Origin: Arthrobacter sulfonylureivorans
GTDB taxonomy: Bacteria; Actinomycetota; Actinomycetes; Actinomycetales; Micrococcaceae
Direction: 5' to 3'
Assembly (NCBI GenBank): GCA_004000035.1
Contig: RJAE01000003.1
Coordinates: 248,001 to 312,000, forward strand
Length of the DNA stretch: 64,000 bases
The notes under the pieces are model-generated. The model had not been told where the DNA came from, made no database searches, and worked only from the letters and a program-made list of their open reading frames with translations. Position 1 is the first letter of the stretch; every line of letters begins with the position of its first letter. Of this stretch, positions 42,948 to 51,855 are shown piece after piece. A program made the translations under genes and the position numbers.

Positions 42948-43578
42948 GGGGTGATCTCCTCATCGAGAGTGGACGGGCTCGAGGCTTCAAAAGGTTCGGG
43001 GCAAATGTTTCCGCCACGGACTAACACCGAAAGTCTCGATGACTGCTATTCCGAGAAATTGTTCTGGAATAAAAAGGGGATGCTCGCCGTACAATTCGGA
43101 GTATCAATGCTTCCGTCCGTTTCAGTGCCTCACCGAGCGACCACACTGACGCTCGACTACGAAGCTAACCCACGGAACATGCACCATCCAGAGCGAAAAG
43201 CGCATACAGCTGTGCATAATTGCACGGGCGTTGGGTGAAACATCGGATCTACCACTAGCTAAGTTGCCGTAGGGAGGAAGACTTTTGCGCATTGCGCTCT
43301 CGCACCTAAGTGAACTACATCCGTTCACTAGCGCCCCTTGAGGTTGCTGGAATTCGTTAGGCGCGGTTGAGGCACAGAGCGCACCGAGGAAGAAGCCGAC
43401 GTCATCAGTGAGCCGCTCTAGCGAAACTCTGATCGTTCGTCAGGCGGTGACTAGATTTTCACCAGACGGTCTGAAAGATCTTCACCTCAGAGAGTAGGTT
43501 TGGGCGAGGTCGACCTTCGCTTGCAGGAGGTCCGTCTGCTGAATTAGTGTGCCTAGAGCCAGGCTGTAGCCCGTCCAG
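42948..43578 (-). promoter_or_regulatory. Long regulatory region upstream of tctBAC
   Basis: This 631-base region has no convincing gene; short frames on both strands lack domains. It contains the palindrome TGTGCATAATTGCACG (43211-43226), almost identical to one at 48401-48416, and an inverted repeat AGTGAAC-N7-GTTCACT (43309-43329). It lies between the tctB start and the end of a minus-strand LysR gene, so it probably holds the tct promoter and operators. Confidence 0.55.
43211..43226. promoter_or_regulatory. Putative LysR-type operator, copy 1
   Basis: TGTGCATAATTGCACG contains 5-bp arms GTGCA/TGCAC around four AT bases. It differs in one base from the copy at 48401 beside the second LysR gene. 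It lies 264 bases upstream of tctB. Confidence 0.6.
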
Positions 43579-44499
43579 CTATTGAGCCAGAGCGGGCTGC
43601 AGCGCAATGTCTAGGAGGCGTCCGGCGGCCCCTACGGGACGCTGGCCTCCGAACCAAATGCCGCGGAGTTCGCGCTCGAGCTTTGTAGTGGGCAGAGGGA
43701 CTTGGAGCAGGCGTCCTGCCCTGAGCGCGCCTTGCACGGCTAGGTTGCTTAGTACGGCGGGGCCAAGACCCGCAATGACGCTGGAGCAGATGGCTGCGTT
43801 GCTGTTTAGTTCGGCTATAGGGCGTGCCCGCACCGTCCCGATAGCGGCGTCCAGAAAAGCGCGGGTACCTGACCCGTCTTCACGCTCCACGAGCGGGGTG
43901 GCGGCTAGTTCGCCGAGGGTAAGCGGCGTGGTGCGTGCCGCCCAGGGATGGTTCGGGGATACCACGACGAGAAGTCGGTCTGTTGTGACGCGGATACTTC
44001 GGATGTCTCCCGGTAAATCGGGAGTTTCGATGAAGCCCAGCGACACGTCACCCGATCGGACTCCGTCGATAACTTGGCGTGAGTTGTTGATGCGCAGTGT
44101 GGTCCGTACATCGGAAGACTCCTGCCGAAAAGTGCTGATCCAATCAGGTACAAGATACTCGGCCACAGTCATGCTGGCCCCAATCACCAGCTCTGGTGCC
44201 GCGCCCTCGGTTAGTGCCGACGCTCCCGCCGAGAACCTTTCGACTGCATCCAGCACACCTCGGGCCCACTCGACGGTTAATGCGCCCTCGGCGGTTAGCT
44301 GCGCGCCCCGCGTTGAGCGTGTAAGCAATGGGTACCCTAAGCGGCGTTCGAGTGTGGCTAGGGCGCGGCTGGCGTTGGACTGGGCCATGCCGATCAATCG
44401 GGCTCCCGCACTCATGCTTCCAGTGTCGGCAACGGCCACAAGCAAACGCACGGCAGGCAACTGCATCCACTGGTAGGTCGGAGGATTTCGGGGTGGCAT
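43579..44499 (-). CDS. LysR-family regulator divergent from yeiH-like gene
   Basis: A 306-residue LysR-type regulator. The HTH is near the start (LPAVRLLVAVADTGSMSAGA, then GMAQSNASRALATLERRLGYPLL) and the effector domain has VVVSPNHPWAART and LAATPLVEREDGSGTRAFLD, similar to the YeiE/CysB-CbbR-like group. I chose ATG at 44497-44499; a TTG at 44526 would overlap the divergent operator. It probably controls the divergent YeiH-type exporter. Confidence 0.88.
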   Translation of the reverse strand: MPPRNPPTYQWMQLPAVRLLVAVADTGSMSAGARLIGMAQSNASRALATLERRLGYPLLTRSTRGAQLTAEGALTVEWARGVLDAVERFSAGASALTEGAAPELVIGASMTVAEYLVPDWISTFRQESSDVRTTLRINNSRQVIDGVRSGDVSLGFIETPDLPGDIRSIRVTTDRLLVVVSPNHPWAARTTPLTLGELAATPLVEREDGSGTRAFLDAAIGTVRARPIAELNSNAAICSSVIAGLGPAVLSNLAVQGALRAGRLLQVPLPTTKLERELRGIWFGGQRPVGAAGRLLDIALQPALAQ

Positions 44500-44541
44500 A
44501 TCAGGATGATATGCCCCAATGACCAAATTGTGTCTATTGGG
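44497..44541. promoter_or_regulatory. Divergent lysR/yeiH operator region with two dyads
   Basis: CATATCA-GGA-TGATATG (44497-44513) is a perfect 7-bp-arm dyad that covers the LysR start codon. CCCAAT-N15-ATTGGG (44515-44541) lies between it and the yeiH start at 44571. Both are plausible sites for the adjacent LysR protein, the first giving autoregulation. Confidence 0.5.
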
Positions 44542-44570
44542 AGCCCTAGTGGCCGTGAAACGCTACCAGC

Positions 44571-45638
44571 ATGAAACCCCAGAGTCAGTCCGCGCCCACT
44601 TCCCCCGTTGCAAAGGACCGGAAAGATCCCGAACTTAGGACGACGGGCCAGCGGGAACGCTTTGTGCCGGGGTTGGTAGCGTGCGTGATGGCCGCCGCCG
44701 CCGTACTGTTGGCCGCCCCGTTCCTGCCTGGTTTCAGCCCACTGTTGATCGCCATCCTTCTTGGCGTTACGTGGCGGAACCTGATCGGAGTTCCGGTGGC
44801 GTGGACACGCGGAGTCCAGTTCTCGTCGAAGAAGCTGTTGCGCGCCGGCATTATATTGTTGGGGCTCCAGTTATCCATGTCGGAGATTCTGGGCCTGGGC
44901 GCGGGCGCTCTGCTCGTTGTCGTCGCCGCCGTCGGCGTTACCTTCGCCGGTACGTTGTACATGGGCCGGCTGCTGGGCATTGGTCTGACTCAGCGATTGC
45001 TCATTGCCTCGGGATTTTCGATCTGTGGGGCTGCAGCCGTCGCGGCTACCGAAAGCGCCACAGAAGCCGAAGAGAAGGAAGTGGTCACTGCGATCGGTCT
45101 AGTGGTCTTGTTCGGTACCCTTATGATCCCACTGGTGCCTTTCCTGGGCACATTATTCGGCATGCCCGAGGAGGCGCTGGGCATGTGGATCGGAGGCTCG
45201 ACCCACGAAGTGGCACAGGTGGTTGCCGCCGCCGGCGCTGTGGGCGGGTCCGCATTGGCCGTGGCTGTGACCGTGAAACTGGCGCGTGTGTTGATGCTGG
45301 CACCCATCATCGCCGGGATTAGCTGGCACCGCCGGCGCACACAATCGGCGGGCGCGACAGCTGGCAAGCGCCCACCCATCATCCCTCTGTTCGTCCTGGG
45401 CTTCATAGCAGCGATGTTGCTGCGCACTACCGGCCTCCTGCCCGCATCCCTCCTAGGAGCAGGGCAGTGGGTCCAGACCGCCTTGCTATGCGCCGCCATG
45501 TTTGCTTTGGGGTTGGGCGTCCACTTCCGGGGGCTGGCAACGGTAGGGGGTAAGCCTGTGCTACTGGCCGCGGCCTCCACCGTCACTATTCTGGCCGTCT
45601 CGCTGGCGGGTACGTTCCTTTTCCCGCCTACCTCTTGA
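44571..45638 (+). CDS. yeiH: YeiH-type putative sulfate/sulfite exporter
   Basis: A 355-residue membrane protein with 9 to 10 helices of the Cons_hypoth698 (YeiH/YadS-like) family: LLIAILLGVTWRNL, FSSKKLLRAGIILLGLQLS, GFSICGAAAVAATES, and GGSTHEVAQVVAA. The family is annotated as putative sulfate or sulfite exporter; in E. coli its LysR neighbour YeiE responds to sulfite. ATG at 44571; the ribosome-binding site is weak. It is divergent from its LysR regulator in the middle of the catabolic island. Confidence 0.86.
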   Translation: MKPQSQSAPTSPVAKDRKDPELRTTGQRERFVPGLVACVMAAAAVLLAAPFLPGFSPLLIAILLGVTWRNLIGVPVAWTRGVQFSSKKLLRAGIILLGLQLSMSEILGLGAGALLVVVAAVGVTFAGTLYMGRLLGIGLTQRLLIASGFSICGAAAVAATESATEAEEKEVVTAIGLVVLFGTLMIPLVPFLGTLFGMPEEALGMWIGGSTHEVAQVVAAAGAVGGSALAVAVTVKLARVLMLAPIIAGISWHRRRTQSAGATAGKRPPIIPLFVLGFIAAMLLRTTGLLPASLLGAGQWVQTALLCAAMFALGLGVHFRGLATVGGKPVLLAAASTVTILAVSLAGTFLFPPTS

Positions 45639-45868
45639 CAAACTGCTGCGACGAAGGCGGCGAATTATCAATGTCCCGAATGCTGACCTGGATCCGCGCC
45701 TTTTGGATGGCTTCACATATCGGTTGCGACGGCCATCCTGCAGCAGAATCTTTGTGTGGCTACCAAATCAGGTTGGACGACAAAGTATGGATCCGCCGAT
45801 TTTGTAGATGGGAGCGCTCACAGTAGAAAGGGGACAAGCCCTTACTGAGAGAAAGGCCTGCATCAACG
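45639..45868 (+). promoter_or_regulatory. Intergenic region before the MFS gene
   Basis: No gene is supported in this 230-base gap. A short frame of 63 codons crosses it but begins at TTG without a ribosome-binding site. It must hold the MFS promoter; no clear dyad or match to the GTGCA palindrome is seen. Confidence 0.3.
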
Positions 45869-47248
45869 ATGTCCTTCCAGCATGCGCCCAATCCAGCGTT
45901 GGAAAAGAAGATCCTCAACCGCGTGGGACGGCGAATCATGCCGGTCCTCCTCCTCGGACTCTTCATCTCCTACGTTGACCGCGCCAACATAGGAGTTCTC
46001 GCCGAACCAATATCCAATGATCTAGGCCTGACGGCATCTACCTTCGGGCTGGCTGCCGGGCTTTTCTACATCGGATATCTGCTTTTTGAAGTTCCCTCCA
46101 ACATGGCCTTGGCGCGGTTCGGGGCACGCGTCTGGATCGCTAGGATCATGGTGACGTGGGGGATCGTGACCATGGCGATGGCCACGATCCAGACAGATTG
46201 GAGTCTTAACTCCATGAGAATGCTGCTCGGGGCGGCTGAAGCCGGTTTTTATCCCGGTGTGATCCTCTATCTGACGTTTTGGTTTCCGCAGCGAGTGGCA
46301 AATCGGGGCTTCTCGATCCTCCAGATCGGCATTCCAGTATCCCTTGCTGTGGCCAATGCCCTGACGTCCTGGATGTTAGGAATGGATGGTGTTGCAGGTT
46401 TGGCAGGCTGGCGCTGGGTGTTCCTGCTTCAGGGGCTTCCTGCTGTCCTCTTGGGCGCCTATATTTTTCTCTTCCTGCCTTCCCGGCCCAGTGAGGCGAA
46501 GTGGCTTGACCCCGCTGAACAGGCGTATCTGGAAGGCCAAGTTGCAAATCAAGGTTCGGCAGCCAGCCATGAAGCCCGATATGTGCCACAGGCATTGTGT
46601 AAGCCTTTTGTGTGGGTATTTTCGTTGCTGTGGTTTACCATCAACATCGGATTTTGGTCACTGACGTACTTCCTCCCCACAATTGTGCGAGAACGTTTTG
46701 AAGTTGAGGCTGCGCAATCCGGCCTACTCGCATCCATTCCCTGGGCCTTCACAGCATTGGCCGTCATCTTCGTTTTGTGGAGCACATCCCGCACGGGTGA
46801 CCGGAAATGGCATCTCCTTATTGCATTGGCGGTTGCTGGACTAGGTCTTCTCACGGCTGCAAATACACAGTCGCCGTGGTTGGCGCTTGCCGGACTAAGT
46901 TTGGGCGCTGCCGGGATGCAGTCGGTCGTTCCAGTGTTTTGGACCATGACATCCATCGTGTTCTCGGGGCTGTTCGCCGCCATCGCCATTGCCGTGGTGA
47001 ATTCACTCGGCAACATCAGCGGTCTTGTAGGCCCATGGTTGTCTGGCGTGCTGCAGGATGCCACTGCCAGTAGCCAGACGACGCTGACAATCATGGCCTG
47101 CTCCCTCTTCTTCTCCGCGGCTTTTGCCTTTGTTCTCGGCGGCTACACGGACAAAGTGGCTATCCGCAGGGGCGAAGCATCTAATGTTCTTTTGCCGACT
47201 CAGAAAATATCTGTAACTGCACAGAGCTCGCGGGGAGGAGAGCGCTGA
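45869..47248 (+). CDS. MFS transporter, anion:cation symporter (ACS) family
   Basis: A 459-residue 12-helix permease. The ACS pattern is clear: RRIMPVLLLGLFISYVDRANIG, GLFYIGYLLFEVPSNMALARFG, and LLGAAEAGFYPGVILYLTFWFP, GWRWVFLLQGLPAVLLG. Members take up organic anions such as tartrate, phthalate, hexuronates or 4-hydroxyphenylacetate. ATG at 45869 follows GAGAGAAAGGCC at a distance. It provides a second uptake route in an island that already has a TTT transporter. Confidence 0.88.
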   Translation: MSFQHAPNPALEKKILNRVGRRIMPVLLLGLFISYVDRANIGVLAEPISNDLGLTASTFGLAAGLFYIGYLLFEVPSNMALARFGARVWIARIMVTWGIVTMAMATIQTDWSLNSMRMLLGAAEAGFYPGVILYLTFWFPQRVANRGFSILQIGIPVSLAVANALTSWMLGMDGVAGLAGWRWVFLLQGLPAVLLGAYIFLFLPSRPSEAKWLDPAEQAYLEGQVANQGSAASHEARYVPQALCKPFVWVFSLLWFTINIGFWSLTYFLPTIVRERFEVEAAQSGLLASIPWAFTALAVIFVLWSTSRTGDRKWHLLIALAVAGLGLLTAANTQSPWLALAGLSLGAAGMQSVVPVFWTMTSIVFSGLFAAIAIAVVNSLGNISGLVGPWLSGVLQDATASSQTTLTIMACSLFFSAAFAFVLGGYTDKVAIRRGEASNVLLPTQKISVTAQSSRGGER

Positions 47249-47508
47249 ATCATGGCACCCACCCTGGTAGCTACAAAAATCCAAGGCCTGTTAGAGCCAC
47301 TCATACCGTGATTTTGACTCCATCGGCGGCCCGCCTTGCCGAGGCGGCCGAACCCGGCCCCAGCCCAAAGCGTCCCGCTGCCCCGGCCGGAACCTTACGG
47401 GTGGTGAGCACGGACCAGCGGGCGCAGGGGCCTAAGGGCGAGCAGGGCAGGAAGCACCTTGTTCCGTGGCAGCAAACAAGGCGCTCCCCGGAATCGGGCG
47501 CAGCGCGG
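47249..47508. other. Non-coding gap between convergent MFS and LysR genes
   Basis: Nothing convincing is seen in these 260 bases. A plus-strand frame of 93 codons crosses the region but enters the LysR gene antisense and lacks a ribosome-binding site. I see no clear terminator hairpin. Confidence 0.3.
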
Positions 47509-48399
47509 TTAGATGTGGCCCATGAGTTCTGCCTGACGGTCGGCAACCACCTCATCAAGAAGGTCGGCGACGGCATGCACTCGAGCTAAACGTGTAAGCT
47601 CGCGCGGAATGACAAGCCAGAATCTGCCTTCAAACTCTACATCTCTGAGTATCTGCGTTAGTCGGTTATCTTGCTGGGCGATGAACTTCGGCAACGGTGC
47701 GATACCAACACCTGCGGCCGCCGCCTGCCAGTGTGCGATGACATTGGTGGACTGGACGGCCGCAATTTTCGGCAGGGTTTCATTGATTTGGCGCAATGGA
47801 ACAACGTCCAGCAACTGGTCCACATACCAGATCAACGTGTGGTCCTGGAGGGCGTCAACGGACGCGATGGGCCCATGGGACTCCATGTACTTCTTGGAAG
47901 CGTAGAGCCCCAATGTGTACGAGGAGAGTGCGCGGGTCCGTACCCGTTCTGAAACCGGTTCCTCCAAGGTGACTGCGAGATCGAATGTCCGCACGCTTTG
48001 GCCCAAATGGGTCGTGGCCGTGACCAATTCGATGGTGAGGTCGGGGTGGCTTTGCTGGAGACTCGCAAGTGCTGGAGCCAATATGAAAGTCCCAAATCCA
48101 TCTGGGGCTAGAACCCGTACGTTACCCCGGAGCCGACTTCCTCTTCGCCCCAATGCCTCCTGCGCGGAGTCCAGCGCGGCAGCAACGCTCTCGGCAGGCT
48201 CCAGCAGCAGCCAACCCGACTCCGTGAGCTCCCACCCTTGAGGTTTGCGGTCAAACAAGCGCTGCCCTAGAGCGCGCTCCAGGGCACTTATTCTCCGTCC
48301 GACCGTGGTGTGATCGACTTGGAGGACTTCGGCTGCCCGCACCAAGCGCTGATTTCGGACTACGGCGAGGAAGTACTGCAGATCATCAGCTGAAACCAT
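47509..48399 (-). CDS. LysR-family regulator of the mmsA operon
   Basis: A 296-residue LysR-type regulator: HTH at the N-terminus (LQYFLAVVRNQRLVRAAEVLQ, with QVDHTTVGRRISALERALGQ overlapping) and an effector domain with VRVLAPDGFGTFILAPAL. ATG at 48397-48399. The palindrome TGTGCATTATTGCACG begins two bases upstream of its start, so it likely represses or controls itself and activates the divergent mmsA operon 112 bases away. Confidence 0.9.
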   Translation of the reverse strand: MVSADDLQYFLAVVRNQRLVRAAEVLQVDHTTVGRRISALERALGQRLFDRKPQGWELTESGWLLLEPAESVAAALDSAQEALGRRGSRLRGNVRVLAPDGFGTFILAPALASLQQSHPDLTIELVTATTHLGQSVRTFDLAVTLEEPVSERVRTRALSSYTLGLYASKKYMESHGPIASVDALQDHTLIWYVDQLLDVVPLRQINETLPKIAAVQSTNVIAHWQAAAAGVGIAPLPKFIAQQDNRLTQILRDVEFEGRFWLVIPRELTRLARVHAVADLLDEVVADRQAELMGHI

Positions 48400-48400
48400 C

Positions 48401-48416
48401 TGTGCATTATTGCACG
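48401..48416. promoter_or_regulatory. Putative LysR-type operator, copy 2
   Basis: TGTGCATTATTGCACG, with GTGCA/TGCAC arms, in the lysR/mmsA divergent promoter. It matches the site upstream of tctBAC at 15 of 16 bases. It is adjacent to the lysR start codon. Confidence 0.65.
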
Positions 48417-48527
48417 ACAGTGGGCCTTTTTGGTTCTTGTCCGTGATTCATTGCAGATCCTAGCGTGGGAGGAAGCCATCCGCCTTATGGCCGGGGCAGG
48501 GCAACCGTAACCAGAGGAGAAACTGAA

Positions 48528-50057
48528 ATGCAGCTCGAGATGTCCATTTCCGACAGTGCCGCACCTGCGCTTGGCAAGCGCGTAAGTGACGGCGGGCGTT
48601 ACGCGGTAGGAAGCCGCACCGGGAACTTTATCGCGGGGGTGACGGCAGAACTTAAGGATTGTGCGCTGATGCCCGTCCAGAATCCGGCGACAGGAGAGAC
48701 GATTCGCGAGGTCGTAGTCGCCAGTGCGGCCGACGTGGACACGGCAGTAACGAACGCGCGTTTAGCGCAGGCGGCTTGGGGGTCGATGACGTTGGCGGCC
48801 AGGGCGGCCGTGATGTACGACGTTCGAGAGGCAGTTCGAAGCAATATTAATTTGCTGGCCGATGTGATCGTCGAAGAGAACGGGAAGACGCACGCCGACG
48901 CCATCGGGGAGGTGAAACGAGGTCTCGAATCCATCGAGTATGCCTGCGCACTGCCGACAAACCTTGAAGGTGCCTTCAGCTTAAACGTAGCCGCGGGTAT
49001 CGACGTTCATTCCACCCGTGAACCGCTAGGTGTGGCTGCTTGCATCACGCCGTTCAACTTCCCCGTGATGGTTCCGCTGTGGATGATCGCCAACGCGCTC
49101 TCCTGCGGCAATGCCGTCGTCCTGAAACCTTCAGAAAAGGCGCCAAGTGCCACCGTGCTGCTGGCCCAGCTCATGACTGAGGCCGGGATTCCCGCTGGAG
49201 TGCTCAATGTGATTAACGGCGATGCTTCAACCGCCGATGCGCTGCTTCGGCATCCGGGAGTGGACGCCGTGAGCTTTGTTGGATCTACGCCGGTGGCCAA
49301 ACACGTCTACGAGGTGGCCACATCCACCGGGAAGCGCGCGCAGGCGCTCGGCGGCGCCAAGAACCACATGGTTGTCACCGCTTCGGCAGACATAGAGGCT
49401 GCAGCCGCCGCTGCTGTAGGGGCCGCCTTTGGTGCCGCGGGTGAACGTTGCATGGCGGTGTCTGTAGTTGTTGCAGTCGGAAACGATGTTGCGGACTCGG
49501 TGATCGCAGGGATCAAGAACCGAATGCTTGAACTCAGGGTTGGTGCCGGCACCGAGCCGGAGGTGGATTTCGGACCCCTAATAACCCGCGAGCACCGTGA
49601 CCGAGTAGCCGGCTATCTAAAGTCCAGTGAGGATGAGGGCGCCAAGATCTTGGTCGACGGGCGCGAGCACGCAAGCTTCTCTCAGGACGGATACTTTATC
49701 GGCCCATCGCTAGTCGATAACGTCACCGCATCGATGCGAGTGTACAAGGATGAGGTGTTCGGCCCGGTTCTGGCAGTTGTCCGCGTTGACAGTCTTGACG
49801 AGGCGTTAGCCCTGGTCAAAGAAAACCCGTTCGGAAATGGCGCGGCGATCTTCACTGCGGAAGGCGCCGAAGCCCGTCGATTCCAAACCGAATCGAACAT
49901 AGGAATGATCGGAGTCAACGTCCCGATTCCTGTACCTGTCGGCTGGTTCTCGTTCGGCGGTTGGAAGTCGTCGCTCTTCGGCGACTCGCATATGTACGGC
50001 AAGGACGGAGTCAGGTTCTTCACCCGGCAGCGAGTGGTGAGCACCCGGTGGGCGTGA
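48528..50057 (+). CDS. mmsA: CoA-acylating (methyl)malonate-semialdehyde dehydrogenase, MmsA-like
   Basis: A 509-residue aldehyde dehydrogenase. The nucleotide loop CITPFNFPVMVPLWMIANAL, the catalytic Cys in GAAGERCMAVS (about residue 307) and the ending VPVGWFSFGGWKSSLFGD are diagnostic of MmsA/IolA, which oxidise (methyl)malonate semialdehyde to acetyl- or propionyl-CoA and CO2. ATG at 48528 follows AGAGGAGAAACTGA. The catalytic Glu of standard aldehyde dehydrogenases is absent at GGAKNHMVV, as expected for this family. It leads an operon with a zinc dehydrogenase. The true aldehyde is unknown. Confidence 0.88.
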   Translation: MQLEMSISDSAAPALGKRVSDGGRYAVGSRTGNFIAGVTAELKDCALMPVQNPATGETIREVVVASAADVDTAVTNARLAQAAWGSMTLAARAAVMYDVREAVRSNINLLADVIVEENGKTHADAIGEVKRGLESIEYACALPTNLEGAFSLNVAAGIDVHSTREPLGVAACITPFNFPVMVPLWMIANALSCGNAVVLKPSEKAPSATVLLAQLMTEAGIPAGVLNVINGDASTADALLRHPGVDAVSFVGSTPVAKHVYEVATSTGKRAQALGGAKNHMVVTASADIEAAAAAAVGAAFGAAGERCMAVSVVVAVGNDVADSVIAGIKNRMLELRVGAGTEPEVDFGPLITREHRDRVAGYLKSSEDEGAKILVDGREHASFSQDGYFIGPSLVDNVTASMRVYKDEVFGPVLAVVRVDSLDEALALVKENPFGNGAAIFTAEGAEARRFQTESNIGMIGVNVPIPVPVGWFSFGGWKSSLFGDSHMYGKDGVRFFTRQRVVSTRWA

Positions 50058-50091
50058 GCCGGTACCACGCGGACCAGACAGGAGAAGTCAG

Positions 50092-51204
50092 ATGACTGAG
50101 TTGATGAGTGCGGCGGTGCTTAATCCGGACGCCGAAAAGGTCGACATCGAACAAATCCCCATCCCCTTGCCCGGTTTTGGGGAAGTGCTAATTCGCGTTG
50201 CAGCCTGCGGAGTGTGCCACAGCGATCTGAGCGTTGTCCGCGGCAGCATCACATTTCCCCGGCCCTGTGTCATCGGCCATGAGATTTCAGGGATCGTGGT
50301 CGAGCACGGCCCTGGATCGGAGTCGGCCCCCCTTCCCGGGACAAACGTGGTCTGCGCGTTCGTCATGCCATGTGGTTCCTGTTCGCAATGTGCCCGCGGA
50401 CGGGACGACATGTGCTTAAAGTTCTTCGGCATGAACAGAACGCACGGCACGCTGTATGACGGCAGGTCCCGATTGCGGCGGCAAGACGGAAGCAATCTGG
50501 CCATGTTTTCCATGGCGGGTATGGCCGAATACGCGGTTGTGCCGGCGACCAATGTCTTCCGATTGCCCGAGTCGCTTCCGCTCGTAGAATCGTGCATTAT
50601 CGGCTGTGCCGCATTTACCGCATTCGGTGCCGTCCGACACGGTGCCGAACTTCGCGTCGGGCAATCCGTCGCAGTCTTCGCTGTCGGCGGGGTGGGCCTC
50701 AATATCATCCAAATGGCTAAAGCCCACGGAGCGTCGGAGATCATCGCGATCGACATCAATCCGGCAAAGCTCGAAGCAGCCAAGAAAGCTGGAGCATCTC
50801 ACACTGTCAATTCTTTAGAGGACGACCCGGTCGACGCTGTAAAACAGTTGGTTTCGGGAGGAGTTGACGTAGCATTCGAAGCCTTGGGAGCACCTCAGAC
50901 CTTTAGGCAGGCAATTGACTCCGTGGCGAACGGTGGCCGCATGGTCCCAGTGGGACTGAGCACGCAGGACGCGGTAGTCCCTATCAACAGGGTTGTCCGA
51001 TCACGTGTCTCGATTCACGGTTCCTACGGTGCCCGAACCCGACAGGACATGCCCGATCTCTTGAACTTGATCGCGCGAGGCCATGCTCGACCGGAGTCGC
51101 TTGTTACGTCCAAGATCTCACTCGAAGAGCTGAACCGAACCTTTGCTGCGTTGGCCAGGGGAGAGATCGTCGGACGTGCCGTAATGCGCAACGTCGGCTT
51201 CTGA
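50092..51204 (+). CDS. Zinc-dependent alcohol dehydrogenase (MDR family)
   Basis: A 370-residue dehydrogenase. Catalytic zinc ligands are in CGVCHSD and GHEISG; the four-Cys structural zinc loop is CGSCSQCARGRDDMC; the Rossmann motif is AVFAVGGVGLNIIQ. A roughly 30-residue insertion (KFFGMNRTHGTLYDGRSRLR) after the structural zinc loop is typical of class III-like or geraniol dehydrogenase-like members. ATG at 50092 follows AGGAGAAGTCAG, 34 bases after mmsA. It probably makes the aldehyde that MmsA then oxidises. Confidence 0.9.
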   Translation: MTELMSAAVLNPDAEKVDIEQIPIPLPGFGEVLIRVAACGVCHSDLSVVRGSITFPRPCVIGHEISGIVVEHGPGSESAPLPGTNVVCAFVMPCGSCSQCARGRDDMCLKFFGMNRTHGTLYDGRSRLRRQDGSNLAMFSMAGMAEYAVVPATNVFRLPESLPLVESCIIGCAAFTAFGAVRHGAELRVGQSVAVFAVGGVGLNIIQMAKAHGASEIIAIDINPAKLEAAKKAGASHTVNSLEDDPVDAVKQLVSGGVDVAFEALGAPQTFRQAIDSVANGGRMVPVGLSTQDAVVPINRVVRSRVSIHGSYGARTRQDMPDLLNLIARGHARPESLVTSKISLEELNRTFAALARGEIVGRAVMRNVGF

Positions 51205-51329
51205 CATCGCTGAGAGTTCCTAGGACTCGGCATTAATAGGCATCCCTGAAACTGACGACACGCCGCAGAAGCGACAAACCTCGAGGATGGCCTAGGCCAT
51301 CCGACTCCCTTACATTCGAAGGCCACGAC

Positions 51330-51635
51330 GTGATTCATCCACCAAAACTCGTGAGTGTGAGCAATTGGACTGCACTCGCACGGCATGACCGAATAGTTAT
51401 TCGACACAAAAACGGTAAAGAGCAGATCGTTTTTGTCGACGAGACATCACCGAAAGGAGACGTTCTTTGGATAAAGACCCCTAACTTGGCGGAACGAAGG
51501 CTGGTCCATGCATCCGATCATGTTGAGATAGCCTGTTTCCAAGAAGAAGTTTCGCTGCCACAGGCCCTCGTGCTGAGCCGGTTGCCCGCCCGTGCGAGGT
51601 CACAAAGGCAGTGGACACGATTGCAGTGTGACTAG
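51330..51635 (+). CDS. Small hypothetical protein
   Basis: A 101-residue frame between the dehydrogenase and aldolase genes. Residues 12-72 look like a small beta-barrel (ALARHDRIVIRHKNGKEQIV, then GDVLWIKTPNLAERRLVHASD), resembling short SH3- or KOW-like actinobacterial proteins. A GTG at 51351 is an alternative start. Codon use is lower in GC, like the island. The C-terminal 25 residues are probably unstructured. The function is unknown. Confidence 0.45.
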   Translation: MIHPPKLVSVSNWTALARHDRIVIRHKNGKEQIVFVDETSPKGDVLWIKTPNLAERRLVHASDHVEIACFQEEVSLPQALVLSRLPARARSQRQWTRLQCD

Positions 51636-51855
51636 TCCGCACGCCCCTTACCGCAAGACGGACCAAGGCACTTTCAATATCACCCCGAATGGAGGGGCTT
51701 CTAACGTTCCCTTAGGGATAACTGCACATGGCTGGACCAGTCCAGTCCTAAGCTGTTCCGCTAGACAACATACTGAAGAAATACATGGTCGAGCCGTCGG
51801 CCGAGACATTCTAAATGTCGTGAGCAAAAACATCACTTACAAGAAGGAGACCCCT

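Noticed and set aside
45635-45826. A 63-codon frame before the MFS gene as a possible small protein
   Set aside because: It starts at TTG without a ribosome-binding site and has no recognisable pattern.
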